Below are positions 17,944 through 28,046 of a stretch of 64,000 nt of DNA, piece after piece. The translations under genes were made by a program, and so were the position numbers. The stretch's first letter is position 1. Every line of letters begins with the position of its first letter. Below the pieces are notes generated by a model. The model ran no database searches and was not told where the DNA came from. It saw only the letters and a list, made by a program, of their open reading frames with translations. The stretch comes from Bacillota bacterium (GTDB lineage: Bacteria; Bacillota; Negativicutes; CTSoil-072), in the NCBI GenBank assembly GCA_017889545.1, contig JAGFZV010000004.1, positions 1-64,000 on the forward strand, read 5' to 3'.

Positions 17944-19023
17944 ATGAGTAAAATCGATATGAAAAATTTAGGATTCAGTGAAAAATTTGCTGCTGAGTCT
18001 AGTTTCTATAGAAATCTTTTTGTCGGTAGAGTCGCTTCTCAATACAAGAATTATTATAAAGTAATCAATGTGAATGGCGAGTTAACGGCAGAAATATCGG
18101 GAAAGTTTCGTTTTGATGCGATGAAGTTGTCGGATTATCCTGCAGTGGGCGATTTTGTTATGCTTGACCGCAATGAGGATACGGAAGGAAATGCGATCAT
18201 CCATCACGTCTTAAAACGGAAAAGCGCTTTTGTAAGAAAGGCAGCCGGAACGTCCAACGATGAACAAATCGTAGCTGCAAACATCGATACTGTTTTCATT
18301 TGCATGTCACTCAACAACGATTTTAATCTTCGCAGAATAGAACGTTATCTTGGTGTCGCTTGGGACAGCCAGGCTATTCCGGTTATTGTGCTTACTAAAG
18401 CGGACTTATGCACTGATCTTTCCCAAAAGTTATCGCAAATCGATGCAATTGCCTGTGGAGTGGATGTCCTTGTTACTTCAAGTCTGACCAATGATGGTTT
18501 TCTATCAGTGAAGAAATATCTTGATATAGGCAGAACGGTTGCCTTTATCGGTTCGTCTGGAGTAGGCAAATCCACCCTAATCAACAAACTCATAGGGGAA
18601 AACGCTTTTGCAACCCAGCAGGTGAGAAATGATGATAAAGGACGGCATACTACTACCAGACGGGAACTCATTGTTCTTCCCAGTGGCGGAGTCGTTATTG
18701 ATACTCCCGGGATGAGGGAACTCGGTCTGGAAGGGATTGACTTGTCAAAAACTTTTGCAGACATTGACGAACTTTCAACAAAGTGCAAATTTCATGATTG
18801 TACTCATAATTGTGAGCCGAATTGCGCGGTGCAAAGAGCCATTAGCGACGGATCGCTGCCTAAGGAACGGTTTGAAAATTATTTGAAGCTGCAGAAGGAA
18901 GCGAAGTATGAGGGCTTGAACTCCAAACAAATCGAAACAGAAAAATTTGCTGTTATGTTCGCCGACGTGGGTGGGATGAAAAATGCACGGAGGTTTGCCA
19001 AAGAGAAAAATAAGCAAAGGTAG
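17944..19023 (+). CDS. rsgA: ribosome small subunit-dependent GTPase A
   Basis: Circularly permuted GTPase: VIVLTKADL, GSSGVGKSTLINKLIG, DTPGMREL, and CKFHDCTHNCEPNCAV zinc motif. Confidence 0.93.
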   Translation: MSKIDMKNLGFSEKFAAESSFYRNLFVGRVASQYKNYYKVINVNGELTAEISGKFRFDAMKLSDYPAVGDFVMLDRNEDTEGNAIIHHVLKRKSAFVRKAAGTSNDEQIVAANIDTVFICMSLNNDFNLRRIERYLGVAWDSQAIPVIVLTKADLCTDLSQKLSQIDAIACGVDVLVTSSLTNDGFLSVKKYLDIGRTVAFIGSSGVGKSTLINKLIGENAFATQQVRNDDKGRHTTTRRELIVLPSGGVVIDTPGMRELGLEGIDLSKTFADIDELSTKCKFHDCTHNCEPNCAVQRAISDGSLPKERFENYLKLQKEAKYEGLNSKQIETEKFAVMFADVGGMKNARRFAKEKNKQR

Positions 19024-19061
19024 GATTTTGGAAAAAACATCAACAGTTGCACAAAACAATG

Positions 19062-19093
19062 AAAAGCATCTCGTGCGAGGTGCTTTTTGTTTT
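19062..19093 (+). terminator. intrinsic terminator after rsgA
   Basis: AAAAGCATCTCgtgcGAGGTGCTTTTTgtttt. Confidence 0.75.
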
Positions 19094-19297
19094 ATTCTTT
19101 GGGTGAAACCGACCGGACAAGTTGTCTGGAGGGAATTGTTTTCTTTGGCCGAAGGTTGTATAAAATAGGCGATATACACGTAGGGGGGAGGTAATTATGA
19201 GCATATAGTCGCGATTTTATCAAAGGTTCTCGCTATAAAGCATCCATTCGAGCATATTTTCTTACTATGGGATTAAAATATGAAGGGGGATATCGTT

Positions 19298-20737
19298 GTG
19301 AAGGTATATGATAAACAGTTTATTAACGGGGAATGGCGAGTTGGTACTGGTAAATCAAAATTAAGCAATTACAATCCTTTTTCGGGTGAATTGCTTTATG
19401 AATATCAGTCCGCAAGCGCTCAGGATGTTGATGATGCCTGCCAAGCTGCAGCAAAAGCACAAAAAGACTGGGCGAAGACTCCTCCCAGTCTAAAACAAGC
19501 AATGCTGGAAAAATTAATTTCTGTGATTTTGGAGATGAAAGAAGACATTTATGCTTGTCTGATCGAAGAAGGTGGTTCACCTCTTCCTAAGGCGAATTTT
19601 GAATTTTATACCAGCATCGATATTGTAAAAGAAGCGATGTCTTTTCCTGCCCACATGGAAGGGAAAATTTTTCCATCCAATATACAAGGAAAGGAAAATT
19701 ATATTTTTAGAGTTCCTAAAGGCGTGATTGGTGTCATTACTCCTTGGAATGTTCCCATTGTTTTAGCAATGAGGTCTGTTGTCCCCGCTGTTGCTACCGG
19801 TAATGGGGTCGTCTTAAAACCAGCTTCCGATACTCCCGGCTCAGGATTTTTGATTGCGGAAATATTTGAACGGGCTGGCTTTCCTAAAGGCTTGGTCAAT
19901 GTCGTTGCCGGACGCGGTTCTGAAATTGGTGATGCCATTGTAGAACATCCTATTCCTGCATTAATTTCGTTTACTGGTTCAACTGAAGTTGGCCGAAGGA
20001 TTGGTTCTGTTGCTGGCAGCATGATTAAAGATGTTTCCTTGGAGTTAGGCGGCAACAACGCGATGATCATTTTGAAAGATGCAGACCTCGTCCAGGCGGC
20101 TAAGGCAGCGGCTTTTGGCGCTTTTTTCCATCAGGGGCAGGTATGCATGGCATTAAACCGCATAATTATTGACGCATCAGTTCATGATGAATTTGTCGAT
20201 ATTTTCGTTCAAGAGGTCAAGCATCTTCCGATAGGTGATCCGGGAACAGAAGGGGTTTTTATGGGGCCGATTATCAACCGGGGACAACAGGAAAAAATTG
20301 AAAAATTAGTAGCGGATACGATTGCTGTCGGTGCCAAAGTAGCACTTGAAGGCAGGACTGAAGGCGGACTCATATATCCTTGGATTTTAACAGAGGTTGC
20401 CAATGATATGCCGGCTGCGGCCAACGAGGTATTTGGACCTGTCTGTTGTATCATCAAGGTAAAAGACGAAGCGGAAGCCATTCAATTGACGAATGAAACT
20501 CAATACGGATTAAGTGGCAGTGTTTTCACCAAAGATGTCTTTCACGGCATCAAGGTCGCACGTCAAATCGATAGCGGCATGGTCCATGTCAATGATCAGT
20601 CCATCAATGACGAACCTCATGTTATGTTTGGTGGCTCAAAATTTTCTGGTGTTGGACGTTTTAATGGAAAATGGGTAGCCGATAAATTTACAACAGAAAA
20701 ATGGATTAGTGTACAGGCAAAAGATAGAGCCTTTTGA
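19298..20737 (+). CDS. aldehyde dehydrogenase family protein
   Basis: ITPWNVPIVLAMRSVVPAVATGNGVVLKPASDTPGSG; FTGSTEVGRRI; LELGGNNAMIIL; FHQGQVCMALNR. GTG 19298 preferred over ATG 19280 because GGGGG precedes it. Confidence 0.92.
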   Translation: MKVYDKQFINGEWRVGTGKSKLSNYNPFSGELLYEYQSASAQDVDDACQAAAKAQKDWAKTPPSLKQAMLEKLISVILEMKEDIYACLIEEGGSPLPKANFEFYTSIDIVKEAMSFPAHMEGKIFPSNIQGKENYIFRVPKGVIGVITPWNVPIVLAMRSVVPAVATGNGVVLKPASDTPGSGFLIAEIFERAGFPKGLVNVVAGRGSEIGDAIVEHPIPALISFTGSTEVGRRIGSVAGSMIKDVSLELGGNNAMIILKDADLVQAAKAAAFGAFFHQGQVCMALNRIIIDASVHDEFVDIFVQEVKHLPIGDPGTEGVFMGPIINRGQQEKIEKLVADTIAVGAKVALEGRTEGGLIYPWILTEVANDMPAAANEVFGPVCCIIKVKDEAEAIQLTNETQYGLSGSVFTKDVFHGIKVARQIDSGMVHVNDQSINDEPHVMFGGSKFSGVGRFNGKWVADKFTTEKWISVQAKDRAF

Positions 20738-20900
20738 TGAGGAACGTACGGCAAATCGTCCAATAGTAATATGAGGGACAATTTGGCATGTTCATATAAG
20801 CTGCTGAAACTTCGCCCGCATGTTACAAAAACAGACTGTTTTTTGTTAAAATATATTATAGAACTTTATTTATTCCAATAAGAAGGAGCATTGAACGTTT

Positions 20901-21464
20901 ATGAAAAAAGTTGTTGCTTTGATGGGGAGTCCGCGAAAAAATGGGAATACCGCTACAATCATCGGCGAAATACTCAAAGGCGCGCAAGACGCTGGCGCTG
21001 AAACGAACCTTTTTAATCTCATCGACATGAATATTAAGCCATGCGTGGCTTGCTATTATTGCCGGCAGCACGAGGGTTGCGCTGTTAAGGACGACATGCA
21101 GGCAGTGTACGAAGCCATCAAGAATGCCGATGCCGTTATTATGGGTTCTCCTGTGTACATGTTCCAGGTTACTGGGCAAATGAAGATGCTGATGGACAGG
21201 TTGTACCCCCTCTTGAGCGGAGAAAATGGCAGCTATGCTCTTCGGTACGGGAAAAAACAGACGGTCACCGTTTACTCTCAAGGCGCCGATGACAGCAACT
21301 ATTTCCAGGAATACTTCATCTACAACCAAAAAGTTCTGGATATGCTGGGGCTGGAAGCGGTCGACCACGTACTTTGCTGCGGCGCTAATGACAGACGCTT
21401 CGCTGCCGGCAACTCTGCACTGATGCAAAGAGCTTATGCCATTGGCAAAAAACTTGCAGAATAA
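20901..21464 (+). CDS. flavodoxin family / NADPH-dependent FMN reductase-like protein
   Basis: KKVVALMGSPRKNGNTATIIGEILKGAQDAGAE; IKPCVACYYCRQHEGCAVKDDMQ; GSPVYMFQVTGQMKMLMDR. Confidence 0.9.
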   Translation: MKKVVALMGSPRKNGNTATIIGEILKGAQDAGAETNLFNLIDMNIKPCVACYYCRQHEGCAVKDDMQAVYEAIKNADAVIMGSPVYMFQVTGQMKMLMDRLYPLLSGENGSYALRYGKKQTVTVYSQGADDSNYFQEYFIYNQKVLDMLGLEAVDHVLCCGANDRRFAAGNSALMQRAYAIGKKLAE

Positions 21465-21540
21465 CAAAAGAATGCTGAGGGCCAACGTGCCTTCCGATTG
21501 CGCTAGCCTGCCCCTTGGCCCTAATCAATCTCTCGCGCAA

Positions 21541-21578
21541 AAAACAAAAAGCATCTCTCACGAGGTGCTTTTTGTTTT
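21541..21578. terminator. intrinsic terminator between convergent genes
   Basis: AAAACAAAAAGCATCTCtcacGAGGTGCTTTTTGTTTT, near-perfect palindrome, same stem as the rsgA terminator. Confidence 0.8.
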
Positions 21579-21628
21579 GGGACAGCTAGGCGCTTAACTT
21601 GATATTAATGATCGTTGCGAGGATATTT

Positions 21629-22921
21629 TTACACGTCCATCTTAAAGTAACTTCTATTTTCTTGTTTTCTTTTCGTAATTCCAGCCATAAAGTACAAGCA
21701 AGTAAGGGATATTACTCCCAATACTACGAGATACATTGCGATCGGAACCCAAGAGTTGTTGAAGGAAGCAAGTAAGAGCGTGGCTACAAAAGGAGCCATG
21801 CCCCCTGATATTGCGGCCCCCAGGGATTGTGCAATTGAGATCCCCGTGAAACGTGTTTTCGTATCAAAGGTTTCCGAGTATAACGTGCCCTGGATTGCCG
21901 TCATCGGTGACGAGACCAACATTCCGATGACTGTAGCTATATAAAGCAGAATTAAACTTTTTGAAGAAATCAGATAAAAATACGGAAATGCAAAAGTCAT
22001 CGTAAGGAGGGCACATATAGCATATAATCGTACTCTGCCAATTTTATCTGAAAGTATTCCGGCGAAAGGGATACATATTGCAGTGACTATTGTCGCCATT
22101 GTCACTGCGTTAAATATACTTATCTGACTATAGCCCAGAATTTTTGTTCCATAGGAAATGCTAAAGACTGCAACGATATAGAATGGCGAAGATTCTATAA
22201 ACTTTACTCCGATAGCCAGCAATACTTCGCGCCAATTGTTGCGGAGTACCTCTCCGAGCGGAAACTTTGCCAAATTACCTTCTTCTTTTGCTGCCCTGAA
22301 TTCAGGAGTTTCGTCGAGGCCGCCGCGAATCCAAAGGCCTAAGACGACTAAAATCACGCTCATGAGGAACGGAATTCGCCAACCCCACGCTAAAAACTGG
22401 TCACTGGGAAGCATGCTCAACAAAGAAAGCGATACGGTTCCCAACAGCATTCCCAGATAAACTCCGATTTGCGGAACACTGCCAAACAGCCCTCTTTTCC
22501 CCTTGGTAGCATATTCGACGGATAGAAGCATCGAGCCGCCCCATTCGCCGCCTAAGGCAATCCCTTGACAGATGCGCAACAAGACGAGCAAGATTGGCGC
22601 AGCAATTCCAATCGTTTGATAGCTGGGTAATAAGCCCATTAGAACGGTTGCCGTGCCCATTAAGGATAATGTCATTACTAGGGTTTTTTTTCTGCCGATT
22701 TTATCGCCGATATGACTGAACATGATTCCGCCGAGCGGCCGGAAAAAGAAAGGGACCCCAAAAGAGGCATAAGCGATCAGCAAAGCTACAATAGGATCAA
22801 AATTCGGGAAGAATAATTTATTAAAGACCAGAGGAGCTAATGAGCCGTACAGAAAAAAATCAAACCACTCAACAGCGCTCCCCATGAGGCTGGCAATAAA
22901 AACTCTCGTCGTCTGGTTCAA
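21629..22921 (-). CDS. MFS transporter, metabolite:H+ symporter-like (MHS/ProP type)
   Basis: GSAVEWFDFFLYGSLAPLVFNKLFFPNFDP; RPLGGIMFSHIGDKIGRKKTLVMTLSLMG; GGEWGGSMLLSVEYA. Confidence 0.88.
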   Translation of the reverse strand: MNQTTRVFIASLMGSAVEWFDFFLYGSLAPLVFNKLFFPNFDPIVALLIAYASFGVPFFFRPLGGIMFSHIGDKIGRKKTLVMTLSLMGTATVLMGLLPSYQTIGIAAPILLVLLRICQGIALGGEWGGSMLLSVEYATKGKRGLFGSVPQIGVYLGMLLGTVSLSLLSMLPSDQFLAWGWRIPFLMSVILVVLGLWIRGGLDETPEFRAAKEEGNLAKFPLGEVLRNNWREVLLAIGVKFIESSPFYIVAVFSISYGTKILGYSQISIFNAVTMATIVTAICIPFAGILSDKIGRVRLYAICALLTMTFAFPYFYLISSKSLILLYIATVIGMLVSSPMTAIQGTLYSETFDTKTRFTGISIAQSLGAAISGGMAPFVATLLLASFNNSWVPIAMYLVVLGVISLTCLYFMAGITKRKQENRSYFKMDV

Positions 22922-22956
22922 ATGAATTTCCTCCTTGTAAGATTATCTATTCTTTA

Positions 22957-23793
22957 TTAGTATAATTGCTTTAAATCTTCTTCTTTCATCCCAAACGAAT
23001 ATTCCGGACCAGGAAAAGTCCCATCCATGGATTCTTGGTAAAATTGATTTAATGCGTCAACCATTTGTCCATTGAGTTTGGCATATTGCTTCACAAATTT
23101 AGGCACAAAACGGTCGAACATTCCTAATAGATCTTGGGTAACCAATACTTGGGCGTCACAGTGCGGACCGCCGCCGATACCCATTGTGGGAATAGCTATT
23201 TGCTCAGTGATCAATTTTGCTACCGGAGAAGGAACGCATTCCAGTACAACAGCAAACGCTCCTGCTTCCTCTAAAGCTTTGGCATCTTCAATTAATTGCT
23301 TAGCCGCTGCTGCATCTTTGCCTTGAACTTTAAATCCACCTAATTGATTAGCCGTTTGCGGAGTTAACCCAATGTGACCCATGACTGGGATTCCACCGTC
23401 AACCATTGCTTTGACGATATGGGCGACTTTTGCTCCGCCTTCTAACTTAACAGCGTCGGCTCCGCCCTCTTTCATAATCCGATTGGCATTGCGAATTGCA
23501 TCTTCCACACTCACATTATAAGACCCGAATGGCATATCGCCTACGATAAAGGTCCCCGGAGCACCGTGGACAACTGGTTTCGTGTGGTGAATGATATCCT
23601 CCATTGTAACCGGTACAGTACTATTGTACCCGAAAACAACCATGCCCATTGAATCACCAACCAAAATCATTTCAATAGGTGTTTTGTCAATAATGGATGC
23701 CAGCAAAACATCGTACGCCGTCACTAGTGTAAACTTTTTGCCTTGCGCTTTTAATGCCTTGAATTGTGGAATGGTTAATTTTACCTTTGCCAT
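22957..23793 (-). CDS. panB: 3-methyl-2-oxobutanoate hydroxymethyltransferase
   Basis: FTLVTAYDVLLASIIDKTPIEMILVGDSMGMVVFGYNSTVPVTMEDIIHHTKPV; GHIGLTPQ; GIGGGPHCDAQVLVTQDLLGMF. Confidence 0.92.
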   Translation of the reverse strand: MAKVKLTIPQFKALKAQGKKFTLVTAYDVLLASIIDKTPIEMILVGDSMGMVVFGYNSTVPVTMEDIIHHTKPVVHGAPGTFIVGDMPFGSYNVSVEDAIRNANRIMKEGGADAVKLEGGAKVAHIVKAMVDGGIPVMGHIGLTPQTANQLGGFKVQGKDAAAAKQLIEDAKALEEAGAFAVVLECVPSPVAKLITEQIAIPTMGIGGGPHCDAQVLVTQDLLGMFDRFVPKFVKQYAKLNGQMVDALNQFYQESMDGTFPGPEYSFGMKEEDLKQLY

Positions 23794-24295
23794 GAATATC
23801 TCTCCTTAAAATGTATTTTGAACAGCCATGATTATTATCTATCACCTTCTTTTATTTAGATTTTCTCGTAATACATTTCCAAATAGTTTTAGATAATTTA
23901 ATTTTAATAGACAATACATTTTACAAGATTGTAGTTAGTAAATTATGAAACTCTTTCATTGAATATGTGATGATTAGAGATAACTTTCTAATATTTTTTA
24001 AGTTGAAAAAATATTTGCCACTAAGCCACAACATGATTTGTCATTCACTAATGCCAAGATGTTGTTCCACCAGACGAAACAATCGTTTCGTATTAATTAT
24101 AAAATTTTTTATCCTTATAATCAGGATAAGAACATTGTGCGTGAATTTTAGAACAGGGTCTGATTATTTACATTTTGCAGAAATTTCAATCTTGATAAGA
24201 AGTTTATAATACTTCATATACTTTGTCAACGCCAATGAGAGGGTTTGAGTATCTGCGTTTTAACATCTCATTTTTCATGACTAAAAAAGTTAATT

Positions 24296-25087
24296 TTAAA
24301 TGAAGCCTCCATGCGAATAACCAAGACGTACGGAAATGTTGGTCGCCGTTTCTTTAACAATTGGTATCAATTTGGATATAGTTTTATTGGTCATTCTCAC
24401 TGTTGGACCAGCTACGCTAATCGCCGCTGCAACTTTTCCGGTATGTTTAAAAATCGGAGCAGACACACACCGAATGCCTGATAAATATTGTTCGTCATCC
24501 AAAGTATATCCTTGTTCTTTAATCTTATTCAATTCAATACGCAATAATTTTGTATCAACAAGAGTCTTGTGTGTGTATTTTTGAATTTCACCCTTGTTTT
24601 GCAATTGCTCTAGTAACTGATCTATTGCGGTTGGATCAGAATATGCAAGTAGTACCCTTCCTAAGCCAGTGCAATATGCAGGAAAGCGTGTGCCTATGTC
24701 CAACTGGATCCGCAACGGTTCCCTAGATTCAATCCGGTCAATGTAATATACATCAGTCCCATCCAAAACTGCTAAGTTGACTGTTTCTTTTGTATCCAAT
24801 GCTAATTTTTCCAGATAAGGATAAGCAATTTTTCGAATTCCAAGACGATTGACTACTTTATTACCCAGTTCAAAAACTTTTAAATTCAGTCTATATTTTT
24901 CTGTCGCAGTTTGTTCAATGTAACCTCTTATGCGCAAAGTAGTTACCAGACGATATACGGTAGCTTTCCCTAGCCCAACCTCTCTGCTTAATTCAGTAAT
25001 TCCCATCTCTTCAAACTGACTTAAAGTTTCTATAATGCTCAATGCCCTATCAACGGAATGCACCACATCAGAAAACTCTCCCATCAC
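24296..25087 (-). CDS. IclR family transcriptional regulator
   Basis: VDRALSIIETLSQFEEMGITELSREVGLGKATVYRLVTTLRIRGYIEQ; GIRCVSAPIFKHTGKVAAAISVAGP. Confidence 0.92.
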   Translation of the reverse strand: MMGEFSDVVHSVDRALSIIETLSQFEEMGITELSREVGLGKATVYRLVTTLRIRGYIEQTATEKYRLNLKVFELGNKVVNRLGIRKIAYPYLEKLALDTKETVNLAVLDGTDVYYIDRIESREPLRIQLDIGTRFPAYCTGLGRVLLAYSDPTAIDQLLEQLQNKGEIQKYTHKTLVDTKLLRIELNKIKEQGYTLDDEQYLSGIRCVSAPIFKHTGKVAAAISVAGPTVRMTNKTISKLIPIVKETATNISVRLGYSHGGFI

Positions 25088-25479
25088 AGTTAAACCTCCA
25101 ACCCAGTATTACTAATCTCCAGCTTTGACATTGATTTTGCGGTATGCTCTAAAATCAATAAATTCAGATATCCGCTAAACAAAAGGCATCCTCAATATAT
25201 TGTATAACATCCTCTTTCGCTCAACAAGACCAAAGCAAAGAGGATGTTGTAAAAACATGGCAATGAAAAAACAAATTCGGTTATTCGGCAATGGAGTGCC
25301 GGCGGGGGATATAGATAAATTTAAAGGATATCCTGAAAATAAATAAAATAGTAAATAGAAAGATTGAAAAATCGTTATGGTTAAGGTCAAATTGAAAATA
25401 GAGCAATAATCGTATATAATATAGTACAATATATTATAGTTTAGTTATTTTGGATCGATGTTGAGCTAAGGAGATGTCT

Positions 25480-26175
25480 ATGAATAAGAAGCCCCCAGCC
25501 ACAGTAAAAAAGCAACTGGCTTATGAATATATTCAAAAACAGATTATTGATGGGTCGTTTGGTCCTGGATACAGGATTGTGATTGACCGGATAGCGCGGG
25601 AATTGAATCTGAGCACGATCCCCGTGCGAGAAGCCATTCAGCAGCTGGAAGCGGATGGCCTGGTTCAAATCATTCCTTACAGCGGAGCGGTAGTTCAATT
25701 GCTGAACGACAATGATTATCAAGAAGCGATGTATGTATTGTCTCTGCTTGTAGGAGCGGCGACAGGCCTAGCGGCCAAAAACCTGACGCAGGCAGATATC
25801 AATGAGCTTGAAGAAATTAACGAAGCGATAAAAGAGGCCCTTAGCAATTTTGATTTTGACAAAATTACCGAGTTGAACAGGGCATTTCATGACATTATCG
25901 CTGACAAATGCGGCAATGTGTATCTCGCCGAGAAAATAAAACAAACATTTCAGCGAATATTCCAGGTTGTCAGAGCAGGTTTTTCCCTTGTGCCACAGCG
26001 GGCAAAGGATTCAGCTGAGGAACATGATGTGATATTAAGAATGATCAGGGAAGCTGTTCCGCCGGAAGAGATCGAAAAATATGTCCGGCAGCATACCCTC
26101 AATATGCTGACTGCCGTGCAGGGCCGAAAAGCAGCCTTGCAGGGGAAAGATTTTCATTATGTGCGGTCAATGTAA
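25480..26175 (+). CDS. GntR family transcriptional regulator (FadR/FCD type)
   Basis: AYEYIQKQIIDGSFGPGYRIVIDRIARELNLSTIPVREAIQQLEADGLVQIIPYSGAVV. Confidence 0.9.
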   Translation: MNKKPPATVKKQLAYEYIQKQIIDGSFGPGYRIVIDRIARELNLSTIPVREAIQQLEADGLVQIIPYSGAVVQLLNDNDYQEAMYVLSLLVGAATGLAAKNLTQADINELEEINEAIKEALSNFDFDKITELNRAFHDIIADKCGNVYLAEKIKQTFQRIFQVVRAGFSLVPQRAKDSAEEHDVILRMIREAVPPEEIEKYVRQHTLNMLTAVQGRKAALQGKDFHYVRSM

Positions 26176-26695
26176 CGTGTCTTAACCCAACGCATGCTTC
26201 GTTCAATTCTGCTTTGCACAAATGCATAATGTTGCTTAAAAGGGCTCCTCCTTGTGTGTTTAGGGTTGATTTCTGAACAATTCCTATCTCAGCACACTAA
26301 GGGGCTCTTTTTAATTTTGCGCTAAACTTATTTCACGCTATCTGAATTCGTTAGAATGTTTGCCAATGGCGGGAAATATGTGATGTAAAAAAATTCATTA
26401 AGTGCAAAAAATGCTTGAAATAATAAATTATTTGATATATTATGAATATAAATATAATATACGAAATAATATATTATTTTCGCGCGAACGATATAGATTT
26501 TTTTGGTCATAAACGAAGATTTGCGGTACGCTCTGAAGAAGAATGAAAAAGGCAATGTGCTCTATCGCGCGGAGTTAAGAAACAAGGAAGGAGGGAAAGG
26601 CAATAGGCCTGTGAATTTTTTATAATTTAGCTAGAAACAAAATAAGGGTCGAGATAATTGCATGTCCACTGAAACTTAAAAGGGAGGTAATGAAC

Positions 26696-27994
26696 ATGTC
26701 GATCAAAAACCCCGCGAATCAGTTGCTTACAGATGAAATAAAACCAACCAAGCAGCGTTTTATTACTCTGCTAATCCTGTTAATCGGCATTATGGTAGTA
26801 TATCTGGATCGGGTAAATGTTTCCGTTTTGGCTGCAAATGGGACTTTTCTGACGGATATGGGCATCCAGGGGCAACCAGTGAAAATTGGAATGATGATGT
26901 CAACATTTTTATTTGCCTATGGATTTGGCAATTTGTTGCTAAGCCCATTGGGAGATTATTGGGGACCACGGAAAACAGTAACACTGGCATTGGTACTATG
27001 TTGTATATCGATTGCTATGGGCGGAATGGCGGGAACTTTTACTGTGCTGATTGCCAGTCGGATTATATTGGGGATCGGTGAAGGAGCATATTATCCAATG
27101 TCAGGAATTTTTACTAAAAATTGGTTTCCGCCGCAAGAACGTGGACGGGCGAACGCTGCCTGGATTATCGGACAATCCCTTGCCCCGGCGGCGGCGATGC
27201 CGTTTTTTACTTATATAATCGGGACGTATGGTTGGCGGGAAAGCTTTCATGCAGCATTGGTTTTAACGATCATTCCCTTAGTGTTGTTTTGGTTGTATAT
27301 AACCGATAAGCCCAAAACCCATAAAAAAGTTAACGCTCTTGAGCTTCGGCATATTGAAGAAGGATTGGCCAGGGAAAAGAAAAATGAGGATAGCGGCATA
27401 AAAGAGACTTTATGGCAACGCGTGAAGCCATTTATTACAAATTATCGGTATTGGCTCTTAGTGTACTGGTACATATCCTTGAATTTCGTATTTTGGGGAA
27501 TGGTTTCATGGCTGCCAAGCTACTTAAAAACCGCCCGCGGTTTTTCCTGGTCCGAAATGGGCTGGCTATCTGCACTGCCGTTTTTAGCGGCAATTATTAC
27601 CAAGGCGTTTGCAGGATGGGTAGCCGACCGCACGGGAAGGTGCGCGCCTATACTTTTTGCAGCAATGGTTTTAGGCGGTTTTGGGACTTATTTGGCAGTC
27701 ATCGCCCCGGGGAAATATTTGGCGGCGGCACTGTTAGTCATTTCTTTTGGGTTTGGCAATATGGCGGCGCCAGCTGCCTGGACGCTGCTGCAGGGACTAG
27801 TAGATGGAAAATCATTGGCAACTGCTGGTGGAACCATGAACGCAATCGCTGCTTTTTGTTCATCTACTAGTCCGGTTTTGATCGGTTGGGTTATCAGCTC
27901 GACCGGTAGTTACGATGGGGGATTGTTCATGCTGGTCGGAGCCGCACTTCTTGCCTCTGGGGCCGCAGCAGTTTTAGCATTTCAAAAACTATAA
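26696..27994 (+). CDS. MFS transporter (anion:cation symporter-like)
   Basis: VYLDRVNVSVLAANGTFLTDMG; RIILGIGEGAYYPMSGIFTKNWFPPQERGRANAAW. Confidence 0.88.
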   Translation: MSIKNPANQLLTDEIKPTKQRFITLLILLIGIMVVYLDRVNVSVLAANGTFLTDMGIQGQPVKIGMMMSTFLFAYGFGNLLLSPLGDYWGPRKTVTLALVLCCISIAMGGMAGTFTVLIASRIILGIGEGAYYPMSGIFTKNWFPPQERGRANAAWIIGQSLAPAAAMPFFTYIIGTYGWRESFHAALVLTIIPLVLFWLYITDKPKTHKKVNALELRHIEEGLAREKKNEDSGIKETLWQRVKPFITNYRYWLLVYWYISLNFVFWGMVSWLPSYLKTARGFSWSEMGWLSALPFLAAIITKAFAGWVADRTGRCAPILFAAMVLGGFGTYLAVIAPGKYLAAALLVISFGFGNMAAPAAWTLLQGLVDGKSLATAGGTMNAIAAFCSSTSPVLIGWVISSTGSYDGGLFMLVGAALLASGAAAVLAFQKL

Positions 27995-28046
27995 GCATGT
28001 TGAGAATGTCTTACGCAATATACACAAATTAAGAGGAGGTTTTTCA

